Positions 49,594 through 59,527 are shown, counted from the first letter of the stretch. The stretch is 64,000 nucleotides of DNA from Gammaproteobacteria bacterium (GCA_025359205.1 JANYHD010000027.1:1-64000); one strand, 5' to 3'. Numbers and translations: made by a program. The notes: generated from the sequence alone by a model not told the origin.

Positions 49594-50379
49594 ATGCACG
49601 CCCGCAAGCGTTTCGGCCAGCACTTCCTGCACGACCCGGCGGTGATCGACCGGATCATGGCCTCGATCGCAGCGCGGCCCGGCGAAGCGCTGGTGGAAAT
49701 CGGACCCGGACAAGGAGCGTTGACCGATCGGCTACTGGCGGCAAGCGGCAGCCTCGATGTCATTGAAATAGACCGCGACCTTGCCGCGGCACTGCGCGCG
49801 CAGTATGCCGATCAGCCGCGCTTCAGGATCCACGAAGGCGACGCGCTCAAATATGATTTCGCGGCGTTGGCCCGCGCGCGCGGCCAACGGCTGCGCGTAG
49901 TGGGCAACCTGCCCTACAACATATCGACGCCGCTCCTGTTCCGGTTGCTGGAGGCCGCAGCTGCGCTGCTCGACATGCACTTCATGTTGCAGAAGGAGGT
50001 CGTCGACCGCATCGTGGCCGCGCCGGGCAGCAAGCAGTACGGGCGATTGGGCGTGATGCTGGCGCCGCGGGTGCGCGCCACGCATATGCTGGATGTCGGC
50101 CCGGGCGCGTTCCGGCCGCCGCCGCGGGTATGGTCAGCGCTGGTGCGCCTGGAAATGCGGCCGGACCCACCCAGTTGGGCCACGCTGCCGCAGTTCGCGG
50201 CCGTTGTGACCGCGGCATTTGGCCAGCGGCGCAAGACCCTGCGCAATGCGCTCGGTGGCCTGCTCAGCGTCGACCAGATCAATGCGGCCGGAGTCGATCC
50301 CGGTGCGCGCGCCGAGACGCTGGCCGCGGCGGATTTTGGCCGCCTGGCGCTGGCAGTGGCGGGCGCCGCGCCGCTGTGA
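49594..50379 (+). CDS. rsmA: 16S rRNA dimethyladenosine methyltransferase
   Basis: A 261-residue KsgA enzyme that dimethylates A1518/A1519 of 16S rRNA. It has RKRFGQHFLHDPAVIDRI at the N-terminus, SAM motif VEIGPGQGALTDRLL, catalytic NLPY in VVGNLPYNISTPLLF, and the KsgA helical C-terminus (AFGQRRKTLRNALGGLL). Confidence 0.96.
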   Translation: MHARKRFGQHFLHDPAVIDRIMASIAARPGEALVEIGPGQGALTDRLLAASGSLDVIEIDRDLAAALRAQYADQPRFRIHEGDALKYDFAALARARGQRLRVVGNLPYNISTPLLFRLLEAAAALLDMHFMLQKEVVDRIVAAPGSKQYGRLGVMLAPRVRATHMLDVGPGAFRPPPRVWSALVRLEMRPDPPSWATLPQFAAVVTAAFGQRRKTLRNALGGLLSVDQINAAGVDPGARAETLAAADFGRLALAVAGAAPL

Positions 50380-50391
50380 TTCACTAGGCCC

Positions 50392-50823
50392 ATGACCGAT
50401 TACCACCAACTGCTGGTAGCCATTGACCTCAGCGACCAGAGCCGGGCCATCGCGGCCAAGAGCGTCGAGCTCGCGCAGCAGTGGCGCGCAAAGCTGCGGC
50501 TGCTGCACGTCATCGAGTTCGTGCCGGTCGAGCCGATGAGCGACGCGCTGGTGCCTGTGGTGCAGATCGATGACCGGGTCATCGCCCGCGCCCGCGAGCA
50601 GATCCATGCGCTGGCGGCTACGCTCGGTCTCGCGCCCGACGACTGCCGCGTGGCCACGGGCAACGTCAAGGCGGAGATCCTGCGCCAGGCGCGCGAAGTA
50701 AGCGCCGACCTGATTGTGCTCGGCTGCCGGGAACGGCACGGCCTGTCGATCCTGGTCAACCTCACCGAAGACACCGTGCTGCACGCCGCGCCCTGCGACG
50801 TGCTCGCCATGCGCGTGCGCTGA
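50392..50823 (+). CDS. Universal stress protein, UspA-like
   Basis: A 143-residue single-domain Usp. It starts YHQLLVAIDLSDQSRAIAAK and ends in the family segment LIVLGCRERHGLSILVNL followed by APCDVLAMRVR. The G-x2-G-x9-G ATP-binding motif of the MJ0577 type is not complete, as in the UspA subgroup. It is inserted between rsmA (12 bp before) and apaG (16 bp after), an unusual member for this operon. Confidence 0.9.
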   Translation: MTDYHQLLVAIDLSDQSRAIAAKSVELAQQWRAKLRLLHVIEFVPVEPMSDALVPVVQIDDRVIARAREQIHALAATLGLAPDDCRVATGNVKAEILRQAREVSADLIVLGCRERHGLSILVNLTEDTVLHAAPCDVLAMRVR

Positions 50824-50839
50824 GGTCTGCGCAAACCTG

Positions 50840-51217
50840 ATGGACACACGCCACCAGATCGACGTCGACGTCGAGAGCACTTATCTCGAGGAACAGTCGG
50901 CGCCCGCGGAACACCGCTATGTGTTCGCGTACACGGTAACGCTGCGCAATGCCGGCCAGGTGCCTGCAAAACTGATGACGCGCCACTGGATCATCACTGA
51001 TGCCAACGGACGCGTGCAGGAAGTGCGCGGCGAAGGCGTGGTCGGCGAGCAGCCGCACCTGCGACCGGGACAGGGCTTCCGCTATTCGAGCGGTGCCGTG
51101 CTCGAGACGCCGGTGGGCGCAATGCACGGCAGCTACCAGATGCTGGGCGACGATGGGCAGCAGTTTGACGCGCCCATTCCGGCATTCCGGCTCGCCAAGC
51201 CGGGCCTGCTGCACTGA
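50840..51217 (+). CDS. apaG: ApaG protein
   Basis: A 125-residue single immunoglobulin-like domain (DUF525). It shows YVFAYTVTLRNAGQVPAKL, RHWIITDANGRVQEVRGEGV and PHLRPGQGFRYSSGAVLETP, all standard. Its role is unclear; it travels with apaH. ATG 50840 gives the normal length (E. coli 125). Confidence 0.95.
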   Translation: MDTRHQIDVDVESTYLEEQSAPAEHRYVFAYTVTLRNAGQVPAKLMTRHWIITDANGRVQEVRGEGVVGEQPHLRPGQGFRYSSGAVLETPVGAMHGSYQMLGDDGQQFDAPIPAFRLAKPGLLH

Positions 51218-51238
51218 GCCGGCAGGAACGGTCCTGAC

Positions 51239-52066
51239 GTGGCTCGCTGGGCCATCGGCGATGTGCAGGGTTGCTGCGCAGAACTGGATGAGCTGCTGCA
51301 GCGCATCCGCTTCAATGCTGACCGTGACCTGCTGTGGTTCACCGGCGACCTGGTGAACCGCGGCCCGCAGTCTCTGGCCACGCTGCGCCGCGTGCGCTCG
51401 CTCGCGGCCAATGCCATCGTGGTGCTCGGCAATCACGACCTGCATCTGCTGGCCGTGGCATTCGTTCCCGGACAGCAGCTGCGCCGCAGCGACACGCTCG
51501 ATGAAGTGCTCGCCGCTAGCGACCGCGACGCATTGCTGGGTTGGCTGCTGGAGCGCCCCCTGGCCCACTACGACAGCGCACGCAATGATCTGCTGGTGCA
51601 CGCCGGGCTGGTGCCGCAGTGGCACGCGCAGCTGGCCACGCAGCTCGCCAGCGAAGTGGCGCAGGCGCTGCGGCACGACCCGCGCGCCGTGCTGGGCTCG
51701 ATGTACGGCGATGAACCGGGCCAGTGGGACGATGCCTTGCAGGGGGCGGAGCGCCTACGCTTCATCATCAACGCGCTCACACGCCTGCGCGTGTGCACCG
51801 CGCAGGGCCGCGTCGACCTGCACCACAAAGGCCCGCCCGGCGAGGCCCGCGCACCGTGGATGCCTTGGTTCAAGGTGCCCCAGCGCGCCAGTGCCGCCAG
51901 CCGCGTGATCTTCGGCCACTGGTCGGCGCTGGGCTTCCACCGGGGCGATGGCGTGCTCGCGCTCGACACCGGCTGCGTGTGGGGCGGCGCGCTCACCAGC
52001 GTCAATCTCGACGACCCGGAGGCACCGCCGGTGGCGGTGCGCGCGTGCGCCGCCGCCGGCGACTGA
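51239..52066 (+). CDS. apaH: Symmetrical diadenosine tetraphosphatase
   Basis: A 275-residue metallophosphatase that hydrolyses Ap4A and removes NpnN caps from RNA. Metal-binding motifs are AIGDVQGCCAELD, FTGDLVNRGPQS, LGNHDLHLLAV and the later VIFGHWSALG. GTG 51239 start. It is the last gene of the surA operon, with seven bases to the convergent receptor remnant. Confidence 0.95.
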   Translation: MARWAIGDVQGCCAELDELLQRIRFNADRDLLWFTGDLVNRGPQSLATLRRVRSLAANAIVVLGNHDLHLLAVAFVPGQQLRRSDTLDEVLAASDRDALLGWLLERPLAHYDSARNDLLVHAGLVPQWHAQLATQLASEVAQALRHDPRAVLGSMYGDEPGQWDDALQGAERLRFIINALTRLRVCTAQGRVDLHHKGPPGEARAPWMPWFKVPQRASAASRVIFGHWSALGFHRGDGVLALDTGCVWGGALTSVNLDDPEAPPVAVRACAAAGD

Positions 52067-52073
52067 GCCGCGC

Positions 52074-52568
52074 CTAGAACTTCGCGCGCACTCCGAGCGC
52101 GTAGTGCGCCTCGAACTGCGAGGTGTTCAGCTTCATACCCGGCCACACGAGGTAATGGCGCTCTTTATCGTGCGTCAGGTTCGAGCCTTCCAGGAACACC
52201 CGGAAATGGCTCGCGAAACTGTAGCTAGCCGAGGCATCGATGTAGGTCGTGGGCGCCTGGTACTCCTGGAAACCGGTGATGCCGCCGTAGTCCTCGCTGA
52301 CGGCACGCTTGGAGCGGTAGTTGCTGGCGACATCCACGCCCACATTGCTCGGCGAGGAGGTGCAGTTGGCGTCGACGCCGGTGTTGCGCAGCACGCCCGG
52401 CAGGAAGTCGAAGGCCTGCTTCAAGCCCAGCTCCAGGCCGTGCAGCGACTTGCCGCTGCCCGGGCTGGGACCGCTGATGCCCACGCAGCGACTGCGTACC
52501 ACGCCATCCTGATCGGGCAGGTCGCCACTTCCGGATCCGCGACCATCGAACAGCGCAAGCCGGATCAT
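52074..52568 (-). pseudogene. Truncated TonB-dependent receptor (C-terminal remnant)
   Basis: The last 165 codons of a receptor like the intact one at 56306-59527. Matching parts are LPDQDGVVRSRC, FDFLPGVLRNTGVDANCT, NYRSKRAVSEDYGGITGFQEY and NLTHDKERHYLVWPG, with a final Phe as in barrel proteins. The plug and most of the barrel are gone, and about 35 residues are also missing inside the fragment compared with the intact protein, between the strands before NYRSKRA. The sulfotransferase gene ends about 50 bp before it. Confidence 0.88.
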
Positions 52569-52616
52569 GTCGCACCGCAAAAGGGATATCCGCTGGTCGG
52601 TCCTCGGCACGGGCCC

Positions 52617-53462
52617 CTACACGACTGGAACCTGGCTGATGTTGTTCTTCGGATCCATCCAGAACGATTCGTTGGCGAAGCGGCCAAAGATTTCGCGCGG
52701 CAGGATGGCCGCGCGCTCGATCGGCTCCACCTTCGGACGCACCGTATGCAGGCCCGGCATGCCGACCCGCGCGTCGAACTCGTCTGCGTTGTAGGCCAAG
52801 TGCTCGAAGTCGTGTTCAAACCAGGGTTCACCGATAAACTGGTAGACCGCGTGCATGGCCGCCGACGGGTTGCGTGCTAGGCTTTCGTAAGTCAGCAGCA
52901 GCAAGTGCCCCGGGGCATATTGGCCATAAAACGCATCCTTGGTGGCCTGAAAAGCAAACCCAACCATGCCGCGCGGATCGGTCAGCGCCTCAACGCGCGA
53001 GTACACGGTGGTATTGGTGTCGAATCGGAACACCTTGCTGACACCAACCGGTTGCCTGCGCACCAGCCGTTCCATGCTATCCAGAACCCAGGATAAATGG
53101 CGAACGCAGGCGATGACCTTTGCCCCAGGTAACAGCGCGCCGAGCAGCTGCATCCGGCTGCACCACAGCCGGCTGGTATCGAATATGACGCCAGCATCCG
53201 CCTGTCCCGAGTAGAAGTTGTCCACAAGGCCACGTAGCAAGGCAACGCGCTGCTCATCGGAGACATCAAAGGAAAAATCATTCTTGCTGCTGGCTTCAGC
53301 CATCACCACGCCCATGATGTCGGCCAACGGACTGGTCATGCCGGCGCGGAAACGCGGGTTCTGATTGAGGATAGCGGCCAGAAGCGTCGTGCCCGCGCGC
53401 GGCAACCCGGAAATAAAGTGAAATCGCCGGGCCGAGTTGGCGCCGTGAGTAGTGGCAGGCAT
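52617..53462 (-). CDS. Sulfotransferase family protein
   Basis: A 281-residue cytoplasmic PAPS-dependent sulfotransferase. The 5'-phosphosulfate loop is SGLPRAGTTLLAAILNQNP (about residues 18-36) and the 3'-phosphate region is AKVIACVRHLSWVLDSMERL. The C-terminus has the DPKNNISQ segment common in TonB-receptor-linked sulfotransferases. The acceptor could be a sugar or a protein Tyr. It follows the GH2 gene by 108 bp on the same strand. ATG 53462 has GGAG about 9 bases upstream. Confidence 0.88.
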   Translation of the reverse strand: MPATTHGANSARRFHFISGLPRAGTTLLAAILNQNPRFRAGMTSPLADIMGVVMAEASSKNDFSFDVSDEQRVALLRGLVDNFYSGQADAGVIFDTSRLWCSRMQLLGALLPGAKVIACVRHLSWVLDSMERLVRRQPVGVSKVFRFDTNTTVYSRVEALTDPRGMVGFAFQATKDAFYGQYAPGHLLLLTYESLARNPSAAMHAVYQFIGEPWFEHDFEHLAYNADEFDARVGMPGLHTVRPKVEPIERAAILPREIFGRFANESFWMDPKNNISQVPVV

Positions 53463-53570
53463 CTGCGCCCTCTCCTTTGGATCGGTGAAACGGATTGTAC
53501 CCGAGGGCTTCAGTGGCGGTAGATCAGGAACCCCGCCAGATGCCCGTCACCCTTAATTGCATGGGGATTG

Positions 53571-56312
53571 TCAGTGAGTCCCGCTATCCGTGGTAATCGG
53601 GACGGTCTGTGTCGGCACGTTCCAGCCGCTTACTTCAACGACCGGCATCGCCGTCTCCGTGGCGTTGATATGCGCGGACACGGTGCGCGATTCGCCGGGC
53701 CACAGACTGACGTCATTGTCGCTCCACAGGACGGGAACCACGGGTTCGCCGTGCCCGGACGGCTTGATCGACAGGTGCTGGAAAAAGGCCATGGCTTTAG
53801 ACGATGAGGGCACCATCAAGGTAATCGTGATGACCTGCTCACCGCTCTCGCGACGCATCGTCGCCAGCACTTCGCTCGGCACGGTAGGCATGGCTTGCAA
53901 CGCCGTCAGGTTCGCGTAGCGCGTCACCGGAGTGAGGTACCAGTTGGAGTTTGCCCAGTCGAGCTCGTCGGTCTGGGTCGCTAGCCAATAGACATTGCGG
54001 CTGATCGCACTGCCGTCTGCCGCCGCGAGCTCGAGCTCGATAAAATAAGTAGCTGACAAGTCTGCCACTGCCGGCACCACTGCCACTGCCCGCGCGACGT
54101 TGCCGGGCAAGTCGACGCCCTGCAGGCGACGCTCAAAAGCCACGCTGCCATCCAGGTTGCGTACGCGTATCAGCGCCCGCAACCCGTGCTCGGTGGCGAG
54201 GGTCTGATTGACGAGCATGATCTCGCGCGTATCGTAGGAGTACTGGATGTGCAGCGGTTCGTTGGCGATCCTAGCGCCGAAGTAGGCCCCGGCAGGATTG
54301 AGGAAATAGTCATACAAATGCCAGTGCAACGAAGGCCAGGCGTTGTTGAGCATCCAGTAGATGAGTCCGGTCGACGGGTTGGCCCGATCCTGATGCGCGC
54401 TATGCGCCTCAAATTGCGCCCGGACGTTGTCGTAGTTGTCGAGCTGCGACTTGGCAACGTAGTCCTCGAGGCTCTTGGGTGGGCCGTAGCGCTTGGCCAG
54501 CGAAGCGCCATACGCGGGCAAGTTGGCAAAGACCGACCAGGCGGCGGAAGCGTGATACTGCCGTGCCTCTGGAAATTTCCACAATGCTTCCAGCTCTTGC
54601 GGCGTAAGCATGCGGACAAGATCTTCCAACGGCGGAATGGACGCGCCGGCGCTGAGTTCAGAGTTGAATCCGAACGCACCGCCCAATTTATCCGCATACC
54701 AATAGGCTGGCGGAACCCACGCATAGGGTCCCTCCATTTTCATGCCGGACGGGCCAGTGTCTGCGGTCGCCTGCGGAACCGCCGCGGCGATGATCGGCAA
54801 CGACCAGCCTTCGGCACGCAAGGTGTCGGTGTACAGCTTCGCGACCGGTGCTGGCGGTGCGTGGTCGCTACCAATCAGAAATCCGATAACGGACGGGTGA
54901 TTGCGTAGCAGCCGAGCCTCGCTCGCCATGGACTTTTCGGCCACACTAAAGTCAGCAGTACTCCACGGTTCACCACCGGTCTTGGCTGCCGACTCCCACT
55001 TGTCGCAGCACTCCCAGCCAGCCAGTACCATCAGGCCAGCACGATCGGCGAGTTCGTAGAAACGCTGGTCCTCGAGCTTCCCCTCACTGCGCAGGGTATT
55101 GAGGCCAAGGTTGACGATGTACCTGAACTCGGCCTCTGTGCGCTTGGGATCCGCGCGCAGGAACATGTCGGGCGCCCAGCCTGCCCCACGAATCAATACC
55201 GGCTGTCCGTTGACGACGAACTGGCGATAACCCTGTGGCGTGAGGTGGGAGCTCACGCTTCGAATGCCAAAAACAGCGCTGGCCTGGTCCGAGGGCGATC
55301 CATCCACAGTGGCGGTCAGCTGCAATGAGTAGAGCGGATGCGCGCCCATCGCGACCGGCCACCAGACCTTGGGATGTTTGAGATCGAGACCCGGATCGCT
55401 CTGGGGAGTAAACGATACCGTCTGTGCCTGACCGGGAGCAAGATGGATCTGTCGGCGCAGCAACACGTTTGCCACGACGCCCGCAATCGTCACGTCGTGC
55501 GCGGCAGCATCGAGGTTCCGTGCCTCCACTTTTGCAGTCAGCGCAGCGCGCGCGAGATCGGGCAGTGACAGCGTTGAGCTCACCTGCGGAAAGCGCAGCT
55601 GCACCGGTCCGGTTCGCAGGATCTCGACGCCCCGCCACGGACCCATGTTGTTGTCCGGTGGTGTCGGATTCCAATCGACCCAACCTATCGACAGGTTTCT
55701 CCTTGGGTCACCCGGATGAACTTGCAAGCTGACAATGTTGCTGCCCGTCTGTACCCAGGGTGTCACGTCAAATTCATTGACGGGATAGGCGCCAGCTACA
55801 ACTGTCTGGTCGGCGATCAGGTGCCCGTTCAACCACACGTCCGCGCTGGGGATCATGCCGTTGATGCGTAGCAACGTTCGTGAGCCCGGCGCGCCTGTGG
55901 CCAGCGTAAACTCACTGCGATACCACCAGGAGGTCACGAACGGCGTGCCGCTGGCTTCGGGATCTTCCACCGCACGCAGATTGTCGCCGTAGAACACCTT
56001 GTCGTACTTGCCGCTCTCGAGCAGTCCCGCCATCACGGTCGCACGGCCACTCACGCTGTACCAATCGTGAGTCGAAAAGCCGGTGGCGGATATTTCGGCA
56101 CCGCTCTCTTGCGCCGTGGCGCTGGACTGCATCTGCCAATGCTCGATCGCAGTGACTGTGCCGCCACCCGCACCGACCGTTGTGGGTGCGTATGCGCTTT
56201 GGGCGCTGGCAAGCGCCGCGCCGGCCAGTGCCGCCAGGGTAGCCAGTACCTTGATCACCGATTGGCCGGGCTTGTGCAGCGCGTAACTTGCCCCGGTGGC
56301 ACGGCTCACCAT
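53571..56312 (-). CDS. Glycoside hydrolase family 2, exo-beta-D-glucosaminidase-like
   Basis: A 913-residue exported enzyme with a signal peptide (VLATLAALAGAALASAQS). Its order is sugar-binding beta-sandwich (WWYRSEFTL, DVWLNGHLIADQT), Ig-like domain, TIM barrel and C-terminal beta domains. The active-site pair resembles CsxA exochitosanase: Asp483 in FLIGSDHAPP as acid and Glu552 in FGFNSELSAG as nucleophile, 69 residues apart (CsxA D469/E541). It would release glucosamine from chitosan ends. ATG 56312 overlaps the receptor's stop by 7 bp, so receptor and enzyme are coupled. Other GH2 specificities such as mannosidase cannot be ruled out. Confidence 0.87.
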   Translation of the reverse strand: MVSRATGASYALHKPGQSVIKVLATLAALAGAALASAQSAYAPTTVGAGGGTVTAIEHWQMQSSATAQESGAEISATGFSTHDWYSVSGRATVMAGLLESGKYDKVFYGDNLRAVEDPEASGTPFVTSWWYRSEFTLATGAPGSRTLLRINGMIPSADVWLNGHLIADQTVVAGAYPVNEFDVTPWVQTGSNIVSLQVHPGDPRRNLSIGWVDWNPTPPDNNMGPWRGVEILRTGPVQLRFPQVSSTLSLPDLARAALTAKVEARNLDAAAHDVTIAGVVANVLLRRQIHLAPGQAQTVSFTPQSDPGLDLKHPKVWWPVAMGAHPLYSLQLTATVDGSPSDQASAVFGIRSVSSHLTPQGYRQFVVNGQPVLIRGAGWAPDMFLRADPKRTEAEFRYIVNLGLNTLRSEGKLEDQRFYELADRAGLMVLAGWECCDKWESAAKTGGEPWSTADFSVAEKSMASEARLLRNHPSVIGFLIGSDHAPPAPVAKLYTDTLRAEGWSLPIIAAAVPQATADTGPSGMKMEGPYAWVPPAYWYADKLGGAFGFNSELSAGASIPPLEDLVRMLTPQELEALWKFPEARQYHASAAWSVFANLPAYGASLAKRYGPPKSLEDYVAKSQLDNYDNVRAQFEAHSAHQDRANPSTGLIYWMLNNAWPSLHWHLYDYFLNPAGAYFGARIANEPLHIQYSYDTREIMLVNQTLATEHGLRALIRVRNLDGSVAFERRLQGVDLPGNVARAVAVVPAVADLSATYFIELELAAADGSAISRNVYWLATQTDELDWANSNWYLTPVTRYANLTALQAMPTVPSEVLATMRRESGEQVITITLMVPSSSKAMAFFQHLSIKPSGHGEPVVPVLWSDNDVSLWPGESRTVSAHINATETAMPVVEVSGWNVPTQTVPITTDSGTH

Positions 56313-59300
56313 TGCCCGCGAACGCCCGCCGAAAACATGCGCTCGGAGAAATTTGAGTGCGCCGGTTGGTCGGGCCACACGAGGTAGTAGCGCTGGTATT
56401 CGTTCGTGAGGTTGGTCGCGTTCACAAAAAGCTCCGCATACTTGTTGACCTTGAAGGCCACCGAGGCGTCGAGGTACTTTTGCGGCGCCTCGTACAATTC
56501 CAGGCCAGCAATGCCCCCCACGGTATCCACTGCCGCCCGCTTCGAACGATAGTTGTAGGCGAGGCGAGCCTGGAATTGCTTGTCCTGATACCACAGGATG
56601 AAATTTCCCGAATCGGTCGAGTTGTCCTGGAACGGAATCTCGTTCCCGGCCAGATCCGTTTCCCCGGTGTGACTGGGCGCATAGGTCACGTTGAATTCCA
56701 TGCCGGTATTGGCCAGGAGTCCAGGCAGGAACGTGAAGCCTTGTCGATAGTCGAACTCGGCGCCCTGGATGCTGTTGCCTGAGCCTTGCAACGGCGCCAC
56801 GATCTGGATGCAACGATTTGGATTGCGGACCACGCCGTCCTCATCGGGCAGGCCGCAAGCTGGCGTATTGCCATTGGTGATGAAGCTCTGCACATTGATC
56901 CGGAACAGCTCAAGGTTGATCAGGCTGGTCGGATTGAGGTAGTACTCGAGCGAGGCACCGAAGTTCGTGGACCGCCATGGATTGAGATTGGGATTGCCGG
57001 ACGAGGTGCCCTGCGAGACCTGGAATTGCAGGCCCTGTGGCGTCGAGTACGACGAGTAGTTGAGCGTCAGGCCTCCGCCCCACTGGCTCAAGGATAGCGG
57101 CATCATGTTCTTGGAGAAAGCGAGGCGCATCGTCAGCTTGGGCGTCATGTTCAGCGAAAAATTGGCCGCGGGCAGCACATCGGTGTAGCTGCGCCGCGTG
57201 ACTTCCGTGCCCGTGACCGCGGCCTCCGTGCCGTATTGACCTGGGTCGCCGACGTTGTCCTGGGTAATCCGCAGGCTGGTGCGTATCAACCGCACACCCA
57301 CATTGGCGCTGTACGACATGTCACCAAGATCGCCCTTGAAGTCGGTCTGCAAATAGCCCGAGGACTCCGTGGTCGAGACTGCCCAGGTGACGCCCGGCGC
57401 CGTCTGCCTCCGGGAACCTGGCAGAAGCGACTTCCAGAACGCTTCAGGATCGTCCAGGGCGCGTGGATCGATGCCCCAGAAGTTGATGCCCGAGCCCAGA
57501 AGATTGGTGTACGGCCGCCAGTTGTTGGCGAGCGGCGCCGGGGTCTGCGACAGCGGCTGCGCCGAGAACGGCCCGGCGCGGAAGAACCCCTCGGCATTTC
57601 CGGCAGTACACCATGTTCCACTTTCGTTGCCACCCAGGACGACGTCGGCTGCAACGTAGCGCACGAGGCATCCGTTCGGGTCACTGGCTCCCATGCCGGC
57701 GTAGACCGGGGCAACCAGGGTGAAGCCATCGTTGGTGGCGGTGCGGATGCTGTTGCGCACGCCAAAATCGACATGGAAGCCATCGTTGACTTTGTAATGC
57801 CCGTCGAATCGCAGTGCCGTGATCGCGGTTTGCCGGTCGTAGTCATCGGCGGATTCCAGCGTCTTCATCGCCCAGCTGTTGGGATCGGCAAAGGCGCTGG
57901 CGAGCGATGAGGGCATGCTGATGAGGAGATTGCGGCCGGTGAAGTCGGCCGTGATCGGCACCGTATTCTGGGGAATGCCGTTGGCGTTGAATACGCGATC
58001 ACCGCCAAGTTGGGCGGGATAGACGAAGGTGCCACAGGGCAGGCCGGTGCGGGAGTCGCCCCACTGGCAGCCGTCGGCATTCGAGATGTTGGTGTCAGTC
58101 TCTATGTAGGACTGCTTTGCGGTTTCGCGAATCGCACGCACGCCTCCCTTGAATTTGCCGCCATTGTCGTAATCAAGCTGGACATTGAAATTCTGTGCGG
58201 TGGACTGGGTGCGGATGACTGACGAGTAGGATTCCACATCGCCCGGCCACTTCTGGTAAACCTGCGTGGTATAGATCTGCGAGCCCGCCCAATTCGGGTC
58301 CGGCGGCGGCGTGTTGTACTGGCCGAGCGCGGTGGTGCCGGTGTTTCGCGACTGCAACGGCACGAAGGTCGCGCCCTGCCAGTTGGCGGAATCGATCTGT
58401 ACACCTACGTTGCGTTCGTGCTGATCCTGATGTGCGTAAAAAGCATCGCTGGTCAACTTGAACCCGCTCCCGAAGTCCATCTGGAACGACGCGTTGGCTG
58501 CCTGGCGCTTGCGCTGCGTCGTAATATCAGACAGAAAGATGTCCTGACTACCGAGGAATACGCCGTTAGACTGGCCATCACCGTTCACATCAACACTGCC
58601 GTCCGGGTTCTGCACGATCCGCGAGGGCAAGGGCGCGCCGTTCCAGGCTCCGAGAAACCCGTTGTAGGCTGCTGCGCTGGCCGCGTTCTCGCCATCGAGA
58701 ACGGCGCCATATTGATCGAGTCCTTCCGTGGACTTGCTGCGCGTGGTGTCGGAGAAATCGCCGGATACCTGCAGGCCCCAACGACCATCCGCGTTGTAGG
58801 AAAACAGGCCGCTGAGCTCGGGGCCAGTTCTGCGAGCAGTGCTGCCCCGTTCCCCGTCGGCGGTGTAGCTATAGGTAAAACCGTGCGGCAAGTCCCAGGG
58901 CCGATAGGTGTGCAGATTGAGCGCACCGCTGATGCCGGTTTCGGTCTGCGCGGCTGTGGGTGACTTGATGACATCCACTTGATTGAACAGCGTGGCGGGT
59001 AGCGTCGTGAAATCGGGCTGCTGCGAGTCGATCTGGTCCGGCGAGATGAATACTTCGCCGTTCAGCAAGGTGCCGACCTCCGGCAAGCCGCGTACGCTCA
59101 CCGACGTGCCTACCCCCGCGTCCCGATTGATCTGCACGCCCGTGATGCGTTGCAAGGCATCGGTGATCGTCACGTCGGGCAACTGGCCGATGCTCTCGGC
59201 CGAAATGCTGTCCTGAATGCTCGGCGCCTCGCGTTTCAGTTGGATGGCGCGAATTTGCGACTGGCGTACACCCGTGACAATGATCTCCTCCAACTCATCC

Positions 59301-59527
59301 GCACGCTTGACTCCCGCATCGGAGCCGGCGCCGCTGGTGCCGAGCCTGGCTTTCTTGACTTCGGGCGATGGTGTCAGCGGTGTGCCCTGCTGCGCAGGAT
59401 CCTGCGCCCCGGCGTTGTCTGCAGCGGCATTGGCGTGCTCTGATGCCTTGGCCGACGCCGCCGCGGCGGCGAGCAACACCATGGATACTGCAACTGACAG
59501 CGGGTGATTGCGATGTAGGTTTGCCAC
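56306..59527 (-). CDS. TonB-dependent outer-membrane receptor
   Basis: A 1,073-residue receptor of the large carbohydrate-type family seen in Xanthomonadales and Caulobacterales. It has a signal peptide (VAVSMVLLAAAAASAKAS), a linker with TonB-box-like EEIIVTGVRQSQIRA, the plug (SIGQLPDVTITDALQRITGV, then NQVDVIKSPTAAQTETGISG) and a 22-strand barrel ending in RMFSAGVRGQW with final aromatic residue. GTG 59527 has AAGAGG upstream. Substrate is inferred from the overlapping GH2 glucosaminidase-like gene: chito- or glucosamine oligosaccharides. Confidence 0.94.
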   Translation of the reverse strand: MANLHRNHPLSVAVSMVLLAAAAASAKASEHANAAADNAGAQDPAQQGTPLTPSPEVKKARLGTSGAGSDAGVKRADELEEIIVTGVRQSQIRAIQLKREAPSIQDSISAESIGQLPDVTITDALQRITGVQINRDAGVGTSVSVRGLPEVGTLLNGEVFISPDQIDSQQPDFTTLPATLFNQVDVIKSPTAAQTETGISGALNLHTYRPWDLPHGFTYSYTADGERGSTARRTGPELSGLFSYNADGRWGLQVSGDFSDTTRSKSTEGLDQYGAVLDGENAASAAAYNGFLGAWNGAPLPSRIVQNPDGSVDVNGDGQSNGVFLGSQDIFLSDITTQRKRQAANASFQMDFGSGFKLTSDAFYAHQDQHERNVGVQIDSANWQGATFVPLQSRNTGTTALGQYNTPPPDPNWAGSQIYTTQVYQKWPGDVESYSSVIRTQSTAQNFNVQLDYDNGGKFKGGVRAIRETAKQSYIETDTNISNADGCQWGDSRTGLPCGTFVYPAQLGGDRVFNANGIPQNTVPITADFTGRNLLISMPSSLASAFADPNSWAMKTLESADDYDRQTAITALRFDGHYKVNDGFHVDFGVRNSIRTATNDGFTLVAPVYAGMGASDPNGCLVRYVAADVVLGGNESGTWCTAGNAEGFFRAGPFSAQPLSQTPAPLANNWRPYTNLLGSGINFWGIDPRALDDPEAFWKSLLPGSRRQTAPGVTWAVSTTESSGYLQTDFKGDLGDMSYSANVGVRLIRTSLRITQDNVGDPGQYGTEAAVTGTEVTRRSYTDVLPAANFSLNMTPKLTMRLAFSKNMMPLSLSQWGGGLTLNYSSYSTPQGLQFQVSQGTSSGNPNLNPWRSTNFGASLEYYLNPTSLINLELFRINVQSFITNGNTPACGLPDEDGVVRNPNRCIQIVAPLQGSGNSIQGAEFDYRQGFTFLPGLLANTGMEFNVTYAPSHTGETDLAGNEIPFQDNSTDSGNFILWYQDKQFQARLAYNYRSKRAAVDTVGGIAGLELYEAPQKYLDASVAFKVNKYAELFVNATNLTNEYQRYYLVWPDQPAHSNFSERMFSAGVRGQW

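Noticed and set aside
56313-56813. N-terminal extension of the GH2 frame
   Set aside because: It runs inside the receptor gene in another frame and places protein before the signal peptide; ATG 56312 is preferred.
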